Positions 17,573 through 25,319 of a stretch of 25,328 bases of DNA are shown here, in pieces. The notes below the pieces were generated by a model. It searched no databases. It was given only the letters and a program-made list of their open reading frames with translations, and was not told the DNA's origin. The translations under genes and the position numbers were made by a program. Source of the stretch: an uncultured bacterium (lineage in GTDB: Bacteria > Planctomycetota > Uabimicrobiia > Uabimicrobiales > JABWCH01). The stretch's first letter is position 1. Each line of letters begins with the position of its first letter. The stretch lies in assembly GCA_938003875.1 (NCBI GenBank), contig CALKWO010000004.1, forward strand, positions 1 to 25,328. Direction: 5' to 3'.

Positions 17573-17641
17573 CCATTCTTTACACTCTTCTCTTCGTATT
17601 CTTCGTGCTGAAATCGCCTCTATCCTTTAATTCGCAAAATT

Positions 17642-17986
17642 TTAGCTTTTGGTATCCATTGCCTTAATTCCAGGGCAATCTAGCTTCATGGCTTCTATCG
17701 CCTTAGGATCTATGGTCTTGGATTTATCCCAATTCGGAAATGTCCTGCATTGTTTTGGTCGGACATCGTATATCTTACAGCCAGAAGAACTCCAAAAGAT
17801 ACATTCCTGTTTATAGCTATCGCATAGACTATATCTTGTTTGGATTCTCCGAATATAGTGAGATGTAAAAAAATCCTTATCCAGTTTCAAAAACTGGGCA
17901 ATTCTTTCTATATCGTCCAGAGTAACCCACACATACCCTTCTCCCTGGCAGCATTTCCCACATCGCAAACAAACAAAATCCGTCAT
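17642..17986 (-). CDS. YkgJ-family CxxCxxCC cysteine-cluster protein (114 aa)
   Basis: The protein carries the full signature of the YkgJ (UPF0153) family: CLRCGKCC near the N-terminus (C6, C9, C12, C13), then C55, C62, C70 in SGCKIYDVRP, C80 in RPKQCRTFPNW and C104. These cysteines are thought to hold zinc or iron; the reaction and partner are not established for most family members. The length is normal for the shorter members. The frame is open to a TTG at 18016, but the ATG at 17986 has AAAGGA 4 nt upstream and places the first cysteines at the usual distance, so I chose it. It follows the pentapeptide/channel gene on the same strand after 192 bp that contain a hairpin repeat, so it may be transcribed separately. 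Confidence 0.85.
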   Translation of the reverse strand: MTDFVCLRCGKCCQGEGYVWVTLDDIERIAQFLKLDKDFFTSHYIRRIQTRYSLCDSYKQECIFWSSSGCKIYDVRPKQCRTFPNWDKSKTIDPKAIEAMKLDCPGIKAMDTKS

Positions 17987-18059
17987 AAAATCCTTTCTAG
18001 TCTGTGCCTCCTGCAATGATTTTCAACTGGATTACATATTAGTCTCTGTTGTAAAGGGC

Positions 18060-18132
18060 GCAGGGATTGCGCTGGTGTCCGACTTTTGAGCAGACACGAC
18101 TTTTTCGGCGCAACCCTGCGGCTACAATCTAT
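18060..18132. repeat. 73-nt dispersed hairpin repeat, copy 2
   Basis: This copy has the same length and orientation as 3661-3733, with 6 substitutions. The stem arms GCAGGGATTGCGC (18060-18072) and GCGCAACCCTGC (18108-18119) and the tail GGCTACAATCTAT are unchanged; the differences fall in the loop. Here the loop can also form GTGTC/GACAC, which copy 1 cannot. It sits between two minus-strand genes, the YkgJ-like gene and the pentapeptide/channel gene. Confidence 0.8.
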
Positions 18133-18178
18133 AAAGTTTAGGTTTCAACATCCTGGACAATCTTCGTTACTTTAACAT

Positions 18179-20722
18179 CTATCTCATAATCTTTCTGGTA
18201 TAACAACCTACGAAGAGTGCCATGAGGAATAAACCTATCAAGGCTTCGCTCATAACAGCAAACTTGATGACATCGTTGTAGAAAAGATCCCCTTCTGGGC
18301 TGGAGGCAGCAAAGGCCATTGCACTAAAATAAACCCAATCTACAGCAAGCTTTACCTGTGTTATCTGGGTTGTATTTCCTTCAGGATAAGGGAAAGAAAC
18401 GCCAGAGCTATAGTAAACAAAGGCAAAAAGCAATATCACGGTAAGAGACAATAGCCCGATACGAAAAGGTCTTACACCATAGCCTGTACCCCAATCTACT
18501 AATTTCCACAGAGTATTTTTCCCTAAGTTAGCAAGAGCCGTTTTTTTAGTAAAAGGTTTTTCTTTGCTTTCATGAAGTTTGCTCAAACGGAAAGCATTCA
18601 TGTCTACAATCGCCTTAGTTTCCTGAAGCTGCCTTTGCTGATCTTTCCTTGATAGCTCCTCTTCCAGGATTTTTTCTTCTATGCCCTTGAGCTGCTCTTC
18701 AAGATGTTCTTTGGGTTTTGAATGGCCTTCCAGATCGAACTCTTTAAGGATGTTTTCTTTTTTACGCAAAAGGGTTTCTAAGGATTTCTCTGCTTTTTTG
18801 AGCTTCTTTTCGTCTTGCTCTATAAGAAGATTGTCGTGTTCTCTTTCTTCTTCTGGAACATCGTCCTGGACTGCAAGAATAGGCTTGCCAAACAAAGAAC
18901 GCCAGGCTTTTTCGGTTAGGGACTTCCTGTCGTTTACCCTGTATTGGTAGTATGCCCAATCCTCTTCATCGAATTTGCCTCTTTGATGGAAGCTTTCTTT
19001 TAAAATCAAATATTCTTCTTTGACTCGCATGTAATGGCGTTTATAGCGTTGCTCTTTGAGCAAACCTTCGTACACCAGGCGATTTTCGATCTGGTCGCGT
19101 TCCACTACGACAACGTCAATGACTGCGTGATAAAAAGAAATTCCTTTGTCTATGGCAGCGTCTGTCAGATTCAGTCTGCGGTTGATATTGGCAAGATCGA
19201 AATTCACATAATCATCGAAAACCGCCTTAGTAAAGTTCAGCTCCTGGCTGCAAAAACTTCCCTTGAAGCTTGCTCCAGCAAGGAAATGCGAATTCTGAAA
19301 ATTGATTTCTTCTGCAAAACAGGCATTTTCAAAATTGGCAGGCTTTTCAAAAAATACATTTTCAAACACAGCCTTGCGATAGAACAAAGTATTGGTAAAA
19401 TTTACCGCTCCATGAAAAATAGCCACAAAGGTCAGAGACTGGTCTCTTGTCCCGCCTTTTTTACGACGATTGCGTTCCCTAAGAGTATGATGATCAAAGC
19501 TGAAAAATACAGGGCCTTCAAAAGTAGCGTTTGCAAACGAAGCATCTTGAAAGTGGCTGCCCAAAAACCAGACAGAACCCCTCATCACAGAACGATAGAA
19601 ATCCACTGGCCCGCAGAACCTGGCGTTGAAAGATAGTCTTCCCTTTCCTTCGCTTTCCATATAGCTAAAGGAGGCAGCCTTTTCAAAAGTCGTCCCCTGG
19701 CAGAGCCATTCGCCAGCCACGCGAAATTTTTCAAAGTCCACAGCCTCTTTAAAGACAACGCCTCTCATGCTTACTTCGTAGGCATAGCATTCTTTGAAAA
19801 AAGCAAGGTCTTCGAAAACAGCACCATCGAAGAAAACTTCGCCCTCGAATCTTGTAGAAGGAAAGGAAGCATGGTTCTGGAACTGCGCATTGCTCCAGGC
19901 AGCGAATTTTTCGAAAGTGCAATTTTTCACTACGAATTTATTCCCAAAGACAGATCGGTTCCATTTTACTGGTGAACAGAAGGTATCTTTCTCTAAATCT
20001 ACTCGTTCTTTAGTATTGCTTTCTTCAAAGGAACTTTCTCCTTTGAAGTAGCATTGGAGTACTTCAAACCGTTGCATCGTTTGTAATTTTTTAGCGTATA
20101 TTCCTTGCTCAAAATGAGTCAGAGACAAAAGACTGTCCCCTTCCAGAATGCTTTCCGAGAGGGAAAAGCATCCCTTGAAATGAGAATTTTTGATGGAGAG
20201 TTTTTTAAATGTACTCCTGGCCAGATTGGCTTCTTGCAAAAAATGGCATTTGTCTATAGAAAAAAATAGAGTCGCATGAGATCTCTGGAAAGAGAAGCCA
20301 GCGTGTATTGTGCTATTTTTCAGCAAGAAACCTCTCTGAAAAACGCATTCTGTCCAGTTCAAAGAATCCTGGAAAGTCGTCTGCTCGTCTATCTGTATGT
20401 CTTTTTCTATAACAGTATTGTGCAGTTGGACAATTTGCTTGAAAGTTGCGCCTGTAAAATCCAGGCAGCCGATAAAGCTATCTTTTACAATGACTTTTTG
20501 CGAGTACACTGCTTTTTCTGGAATCGCACCCAGAGAAAGGTTTTTGACATAAGCCCCCTGCAATATCTGCCCTTGCCAGAGCATCTCCCTGGCCTGCTCT
20601 TCTGATAAAACAGAATATTGAACCTGGTTTATGGTGATAAGGGAAACTTTCTCCTCTTGTGCTTGACAAACACTTTCTGGAGCATCTTTCTTTTCTTCGG
20701 GCAAAGGTTCTTTTTCTTCCAT
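18179..20722 (-). CDS. Pentapeptide-repeat-like protein with coiled coil and C-terminal two-TM ion-channel-like module (847 aa)
   Basis: After an acidic tail (1-25), residues of about 50-545 form degenerate pentapeptide-type repeats with aromatic and Ala/Ser positions every five residues, such as SFANATF, VNFTNTLF, ANFENACF and INFQNSHF. These fold as a right-handed beta-helix. Residues of about 630-730 are highly charged and helical, probably a coiled coil. The C-terminus has a membrane segment at about 755-775, a pore-like stretch and a second segment at about 820-842, as in two-TM potassium-channel modules that often end pentapeptide proteins. The expected filter sequence T-x-GYGD is replaced by AASSPEGD (PEGD at 809-812), so K+ selectivity is doubtful. 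The flanking YFSAMAF and EALIGLFLMALFV stretches remain family-like. The start has AAGGAAG 5 nt before the ATG. It lies 77 bp downstream of the beta-CASP ribonuclease gene on the same strand. Confidence 0.85.
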   Translation of the reverse strand: MEEKEPLPEEKKDAPESVCQAQEEKVSLITINQVQYSVLSEEQAREMLWQGQILQGAYVKNLSLGAIPEKAVYSQKVIVKDSFIGCLDFTGATFKQIVQLHNTVIEKDIQIDEQTTFQDSLNWTECVFQRGFLLKNSTIHAGFSFQRSHATLFFSIDKCHFLQEANLARSTFKKLSIKNSHFKGCFSLSESILEGDSLLSLTHFEQGIYAKKLQTMQRFEVLQCYFKGESSFEESNTKERVDLEKDTFCSPVKWNRSVFGNKFVVKNCTFEKFAAWSNAQFQNHASFPSTRFEGEVFFDGAVFEDLAFFKECYAYEVSMRGVVFKEAVDFEKFRVAGEWLCQGTTFEKAASFSYMESEGKGRLSFNARFCGPVDFYRSVMRGSVWFLGSHFQDASFANATFEGPVFFSFDHHTLRERNRRKKGGTRDQSLTFVAIFHGAVNFTNTLFYRKAVFENVFFEKPANFENACFAEEINFQNSHFLAGASFKGSFCSQELNFTKAVFDDYVNFDLANINRRLNLTDAAIDKGISFYHAVIDVVVVERDQIENRLVYEGLLKEQRYKRHYMRVKEEYLILKESFHQRGKFDEEDWAYYQYRVNDRKSLTEKAWRSLFGKPILAVQDDVPEEEREHDNLLIEQDEKKLKKAEKSLETLLRKKENILKEFDLEGHSKPKEHLEEQLKGIEEKILEEELSRKDQQRQLQETKAIVDMNAFRLSKLHESKEKPFTKKTALANLGKNTLWKLVDWGTGYGVRPFRIGLLSLTVILLFAFVYYSSGVSFPYPEGNTTQITQVKLAVDWVYFSAMAFAASSPEGDLFYNDVIKFAVMSEALIGLFLMALFVGCYTRKIMR

Positions 20723-20799
20723 AGTACTTCCTTATGCAAAAATATACCTGAATTCCATCGTTTTTATAACGCTACGTTTGCTACACGAAAATTTACTTT

Positions 20800-23691
20800 C
20801 TATAGGAAATCGCCCATTGTTTTTTCTACAATTTGGGCAGAAATGGTTGTATAACCTAAACTTTTAGCAGCAATGATTCTTTTCAGCCCATCTATGAGAA
20901 GATATTGGTTCTGGCCTATTTTTCTTACTTCTATGGGAGATGGGGCTTTTTCTGTTTTTGAGTATGCCTGTTTCAGCTTTTCCAGCTTTTCTTCATTGAG
21001 CATATAATTTTTCATATAATTGGGAATTTTTATGCTTTGGATAGGAATTTCCATAACAGGATTCGATAAAGTTATGATCTTGAGATGAAAGGCTGTCTGA
21101 TCATAAAGCTGTTTGTCCATTTCCAGGGCTGCTTCCTGACTGAGAATGTTTTTTACCTGGGCGACTATCATACAATCATTAAGGTAGATAGCAGGCTCTT
21201 TGAGCAATTCCCAATCTTTAGGAATCAAGGTTTTGGCCATCTCTTTAATTTTAAACTGATCGCAATGCTTTTTGATCCGAATTCTCCAGCCTGTTTCCTG
21301 CTCAAGATCAGAAAGAATGGCCTGGTATCTCTCTCCTATCTGGTTTGTTATAAAAACCACTTCAATATAAGATATATCCTCATGCCTCAGGCTTGTTTTC
21401 AAAGGCTGATGCGGTTCATACATAAACCGTTTTTTTATAACAAAGAAGGCCTGGTTGATTTCTAGTTGTTTTGCCTTTGGCTTCTCGGCAGCAGGCTTAG
21501 CTTGTTCTATTTTAGGGATTGCTGGTGATTCTACCTTGCAAACAGACAATGGCTTTTGAGATAGCAGTTGGCCTACGGAGATTGCATTACCTTTAGAAGC
21601 AATTTCTATCATAAATCCTGTGCGGTTTTGGAATATTTTCATTTCCTCCTGGATTTCTTCCAGAGAAAAATCGTTTTTGTCTATACTGACTACGACTTTT
21701 TCTTCATTCAAATACAAAGAGACTTTCTTTTCTGTATTCCAGGATTCAGGAATTACCTTGAGGGCCTCTCTTATCAACGATTCCTGATGAACCGAAGGAC
21801 TGATCTTGATTTCCCAGAGTGTCTCTTCTTGTATGTTCTTGAGCAAATCTTCATAAACCTCTATAGCCTTTTTAGGGAAGAAGAAAAAAAGCGTAATGAT
21901 CTTATGAGCTGTATCGAAGCTATAACGATAGACTCCTGATGATTCAGGAAAAATTTCCTGGATTCTCATGGCAACTTTGTTTTGTTCCCAGGGACGATTT
22001 TCCTGAGAAGGATTTTCTTTGCCTATAAATTGAGGGACGATCCTGTAGAGAAACTTTTTTTTCTTGTCCTGCTTAAAAGGAAAGCTACTCATGGCAAGTA
22101 TTGTCCTGATACGCTCTATTTCCTCTTCCGTGATTTTTTCATAAGAATAGCCTGCTGCTACCATAATCTCCTGGATTGTATAAGGCCTGTTTACGCCGTC
22201 TTTGTATAGTAGCTCTTCTGCAAGCTCTACCAGGTTCAGACCTTGAGGCTTTTTTTCTTTTGTGCTTTTCTCTTTTGTCTTTGTTTCTGTATCGGGCAAG
22301 ACGTTCTTGGTTCTCTTGGGGCCTCGTTTGTTAAAAACAAGCTCTTCTCCCAATACAGGTTGAAAAACTTCCTTGACACCCTTTTCTTCCATAACGAAAG
22401 ACAAAAATTCTCGTGCCCCATGATCTCCATGCACCAGGGCTACTCTTTTTGCTCCTAGAGCCTGGATAATATTACCCAATTGTTCTGTGTCTGCGTGGGC
22501 ACTCAGACTGTATGTCCCAACTCCACACTCCAGAGAAACCGAATTTTCTCCTAGTTGGAGCATCCCTTTCCCTTCCTTAGCCAATTCTTGTAGCTTGCGT
22601 CCTGGAGATTCTTCGTCCTGATACCCCGTGATCGCAATGAAATTTTTCTTATCGCCTGCAAGTTCCTGGGCATACATAGGACTCGGCCCACCAGAGAGCA
22701 TACCAGAACTGGACACGATGATAGACGGCCTCATTTTGGCGTATACTTCTCGCTTTTTATATTCCCATATAGGAATCGTAGGCCCATCATCATAGAAAAA
22801 CGGGTTCCCATATTTATGGATTCGTTTTTTAAGCCAGGGCGTTGTAAGATCAGGGTAGGAGCTATATACCTGGCATATATTTTTCACCAGACCATCCACA
22901 AGGATAGGAGCAAGCGGAATTCTTTTCTTTTCTATGGCATCAGAAAGAATCAGGATGATTTCCTGCGCTCTGCCTACAGCAAAGGAAGGGAATAGGATTG
23001 AACCACTTCGTTTGAGTACCTCTCCTGTTTGCTGAACAAGCTTTTCGATCTGTTCATCACGGTCAGCATGAACTCTTCCGCCGTATGTAGATTCGATGAT
23101 TACCAGATCAGGCTTAATTTTGGGCGGAATCACCAGCCCAGGGATACTGACCTGATCTACATAGGAAATATCGCCAGAAATCATAAGAACGCCATCTCCT
23201 CTGCCTTCCAACAAAATGAAAGCAGCACCCAGAATATGGCTTGCAGAATAGAAAGTAAAACGGACATCCCCACCAAAAAGCTCAGTTGTAACTCCAAAAG
23301 GTATAGGTCTTGCCGATGCAATGACCTTTTCCACTTCTTGTAAAGTATACATAGGTACCTCATCTTCCTTGGTCTTCTCCATTTCCATCACCTTGAGTGC
23401 ATCTAAAAGCATGATGCTAATGATACCAAGAGTTGGAGCAGTAAGATAAAGAGGTACATTGTATTTTTGATATAAGACAGGCAGTGCCCCAGAATGGTCA
23501 AGATGAGCATGTGTCAATAAGACAGCCTCGACTCCTCCCAATTCGTCTATCTTGGAAATTTTAGGAAGGATCTCTCCTTCTCTATCTTTCATACGAATTC
23601 CACAATCTACCACAAGACGGTGTTTGGCTATCTCTACAAAAAGACAAGATGCCCCTACTTCATCTGTTCCGCCTAAAAAATATACTTTCAT
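20800..23691 (-). CDS. Beta-CASP metallo-beta-lactamase ribonuclease with KH-like modules and a C-terminal ParB-like domain (963 aa)
   Basis: Residues 1-450 are a complete beta-CASP nuclease of the CPSF73/archaeal-CPSF type: HAHLDH (61-66), SASHILGA with H152, SGDIS with D174, motif A ESTYGG (E199 region), motif B SAHAD (H399) and motif C VHGDHG (H421). It should cut RNA with two zinc ions. A basic linker and a small helical region (about 480-555) follow. Then come two copies of a module of about 110 residues (about 588-697 and 758-872). Each contains an EETLWEI/QETGWRI-type strand and a second TGFMIEI/TAFHLKI-type strand. They resemble KH folds, as found N-terminally in archaeal CPSF, but lack GxxG. 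Residues of about 880-955 are a ParB/Srx-like domain: IQSIKIPNY, then NEEKLEKLKQ, then PIEVRKIGQNQYLLIDGLKRIIAAKSLG, with the GxxRxxA box. The ATG at 23691 (AAGGAAAAGGG upstream) is preferred to the TTG at 23715. Confidence 0.88.
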   Translation of the reverse strand: MKVYFLGGTDEVGASCLFVEIAKHRLVVDCGIRMKDREGEILPKISKIDELGGVEAVLLTHAHLDHSGALPVLYQKYNVPLYLTAPTLGIISIMLLDALKVMEMEKTKEDEVPMYTLQEVEKVIASARPIPFGVTTELFGGDVRFTFYSASHILGAAFILLEGRGDGVLMISGDISYVDQVSIPGLVIPPKIKPDLVIIESTYGGRVHADRDEQIEKLVQQTGEVLKRSGSILFPSFAVGRAQEIILILSDAIEKKRIPLAPILVDGLVKNICQVYSSYPDLTTPWLKKRIHKYGNPFFYDDGPTIPIWEYKKREVYAKMRPSIIVSSSGMLSGGPSPMYAQELAGDKKNFIAITGYQDEESPGRKLQELAKEGKGMLQLGENSVSLECGVGTYSLSAHADTEQLGNIIQALGAKRVALVHGDHGAREFLSFVMEEKGVKEVFQPVLGEELVFNKRGPKRTKNVLPDTETKTKEKSTKEKKPQGLNLVELAEELLYKDGVNRPYTIQEIMVAAGYSYEKITEEEIERIRTILAMSSFPFKQDKKKKFLYRIVPQFIGKENPSQENRPWEQNKVAMRIQEIFPESSGVYRYSFDTAHKIITLFFFFPKKAIEVYEDLLKNIQEETLWEIKISPSVHQESLIREALKVIPESWNTEKKVSLYLNEEKVVVSIDKNDFSLEEIQEEMKIFQNRTGFMIEIASKGNAISVGQLLSQKPLSVCKVESPAIPKIEQAKPAAEKPKAKQLEINQAFFVIKKRFMYEPHQPLKTSLRHEDISYIEVVFITNQIGERYQAILSDLEQETGWRIRIKKHCDQFKIKEMAKTLIPKDWELLKEPAIYLNDCMIVAQVKNILSQEAALEMDKQLYDQTAFHLKIITLSNPVMEIPIQSIKIPNYMKNYMLNEEKLEKLKQAYSKTEKAPSPIEVRKIGQNQYLLIDGLKRIIAAKSLGYTTISAQIVEKTMGDFL

Positions 23692-23773
23692 CTGCCCTTT
23701 TCCTTTTAAAGTCAAAGAATTATTCTATATTCCTAATACACAATATTTTAAAACTGAATCTGCCGAATGCTTG

Positions 23774-25111
23774 TTATTCATGTTCTTCCTTAGAAGAGAG
23801 GTAAATCCGTATCTTCTCTTGCAGCATTTTATCGCTTTCAAATCTGGCCAGGGAAGCCAGAAAATCTCGGATTTCCCATTCTTGTTTCGATGAGTTGGCA
23901 TACTCTATGAGATATTCCAAACTTTTTACACGTAAGCTAAAACCATACTGGGTACTCTTCAGAATGTCTTCAAAAAAGAAACGGCGATCCGGCAGCTTCA
24001 TGGAAGCAATGCAGGAAACCATGCCTTCTTGAAAACCATCGTCTTTGATTTCATAGAATTTCGTTACCATAGTCTGGTATATGAAAATATCCTCTGGAAC
24101 GACTCTGGCTAAAGCAAAGCATGCAGTCAAGAGTACTCTTGTATCTTGCTCTTTTTCTAAAAGAGGTAGAAAAAATTTTACGCAGGCAGGATTTCCGTAT
24201 CTGCCTATAGTTTCTATAGCCAGAACTCTGTCGGAAATCTTAGAAGCATTTTCCGCGATAGATTCCATCCATTCTAAAACTTCTTCATTTTGTATGCTTG
24301 CCATACACCAAAGCACGGCTGTCTTTATATTATCATCCTTGCTATAGTATCCATAGATCCTCTTCAACCATACTATGTCTTCTGGAAGAAAGGACTGATC
24401 GTTGGCTTTTTCTAATAGCTTATCCAATATATCATTTGTCTTTGGCCTCGTCTTCAAAAATTCTCCCAAAGGAGAAGTTTTTTCTGTAGATTTCGGAACA
24501 AGGCTGTCCTGGTGCTTTCCTTCATCTGGAATACCAGATGGCGTAGAAGAAGGTGTATTCTTTACGATTTTTTCTTGAGAATTTTCTGCAATGATAGTAT
24601 TTTGGGGAGTGGAATTAGAATGTGCAGCATTTATCATAAGATATATGACTGCTATTCCTACGACTGTAATCAAAAGAAGGCTGAACACAAACCAAAAGTT
24701 ATTTGGATGAATAGAATGAGAATCCTCTAAAGGAATATAAGAATAATCCATAATTTTCGCACTTTTGGGAGTAGCATTTTTTTCTATAGATTCCCTGGCA
24801 ATTTTTTTTGCCTGGGATTTGAGCTCAAAATAGCGTTCATAAATAGACTCGTCTCTCTGAAAGTCTATCAAATCAAAGGATTCCATCAATCGACTGATTT
24901 CTTTTTGAAGAGATTTATTCTCTGGAGTGTTTTCTCTATCGGTAATTTTTAGAAGATTTTTAGAAAGGCTTTCCATGCTTTGCTTTAATTTTCCATATTG
25001 ATCGTATATGCTTTCATCGCTCACTGCTTCCAGCTCAGAGAGGGAAATCATAAATCTGCTGATTTCCTGGCTCATGGAATCCTCGTATTTCTCTTTTGTT
25101 TTTTTATCCAT
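23774..25111 (-). CDS. Single-pass membrane protein with HEAT-like C-terminal domain (445 aa)
   Basis: The N-terminal third is charged, helical and internally duplicated: SQEISRFMISLSE...DESIYDQYGKLK is followed 55 residues later by QKEISRLMESFD...DESIYERYFELK (DESIY at 32-36 and 87-91). One membrane segment follows (about 139-161, NFWFVFSLLLITVVGIAVIY). After it come a Ser/Thr/Pro-rich linker and a helical C-terminal domain with HEAT-like pairs such as DRVLAIETIGRYGNPACVKFFLPLL and TRVLLTACFALARVV. With a cytoplasmic N-terminus the HEAT part would lie outside. No enzyme motif is seen; it is probably an anchoring or assembly protein. The frame is open to an ATG at 25171. I chose 25111 because GGAA lies 6 nt upstream and the 25171 ATG has no SD sequence; 25123 is another candidate. 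The beta-CASP gene begins 82 bp downstream of its stop, so co-transcription is possible. Confidence 0.8.
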   Translation of the reverse strand: MDKKTKEKYEDSMSQEISRFMISLSELEAVSDESIYDQYGKLKQSMESLSKNLLKITDRENTPENKSLQKEISRLMESFDLIDFQRDESIYERYFELKSQAKKIARESIEKNATPKSAKIMDYSYIPLEDSHSIHPNNFWFVFSLLLITVVGIAVIYLMINAAHSNSTPQNTIIAENSQEKIVKNTPSSTPSGIPDEGKHQDSLVPKSTEKTSPLGEFLKTRPKTNDILDKLLEKANDQSFLPEDIVWLKRIYGYYSKDDNIKTAVLWCMASIQNEEVLEWMESIAENASKISDRVLAIETIGRYGNPACVKFFLPLLEKEQDTRVLLTACFALARVVPEDIFIYQTMVTKFYEIKDDGFQEGMVSCIASMKLPDRRFFFEDILKSTQYGFSLRVKSLEYLIEYANSSKQEWEIRDFLASLARFESDKMLQEKIRIYLSSKEEHE

Positions 25112-25265
25112 TCTTATTTCCATTCGACTCTGTGATAAGACAAAAGTCTTTTGACAAAATTTCTTAGCCATTGAATCGTTTCATTTTAATACTATCCATT
25201 TTTTTAGGCAAGAGTAAAATTTTAGAAATTTCATTGCAAAATACCATAGAATTTGTTGAAATAAA

Positions 25266-25295
25266 ATTATACTACCTATATTCCGCAGCTTGTAA
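25266..25295 (-). promoter_or_regulatory. Possible promoter of the membrane HEAT / ribonuclease / channel gene group
   Basis: On the minus strand TATAAT (25271-25266) is preceded by an 18-nt spacer and TTACAA (25295-25290, 3/6 to the -35 consensus). The start would be near 25259, with a long leader of about 90-150 nt depending on the start codon. The spacer overlaps the short sequence shared with 36-53. The evidence is weak in such A/T-rich DNA. Confidence 0.25.
25275..25292. repeat. Inverse copy of the short sequence at 36-53
   Basis: This is the reverse complement of 36-53 with 15/18 identity and an exact core TTCCGCAGCTT (25281-25291). See the entry at 36-53. Confidence 0.3.
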
Positions 25296-25319
25296 GTGAA
25301 CTTTTTTGATTTTTAAAGA

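Larger units (their letters stand above)
17338..17641. other. 304-bp convergent intergenic region filled with hairpin repeats
   Basis: This gap lies between the stop codons of the glycosyltransferase (+) and the YkgJ-like gene (-). It holds two hairpin-forming repeats (17411-17487 and 17513-17572) and a pair of CTTCGT-rich words at 17592-17608, which may be a decayed third repeat. I see no coding potential. Confidence 0.7.

Noticed and set aside
19034..19636. A 200-codon open frame on the plus strand
   Set aside because: It lies wholly inside the pentapeptide/channel gene on the other strand, has no SD sequence or protein family signature, and the minus-strand product is clearly real.
20800..23715. 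Annotation as RNase J
   Set aside because: The motif spacing and wording (ESTYGGR, SSSGMLSGGP, SAHAD, VHGDHG) fit the CPSF73/archaeal CPSF branch better, and the C-terminus is unlike RNase J.
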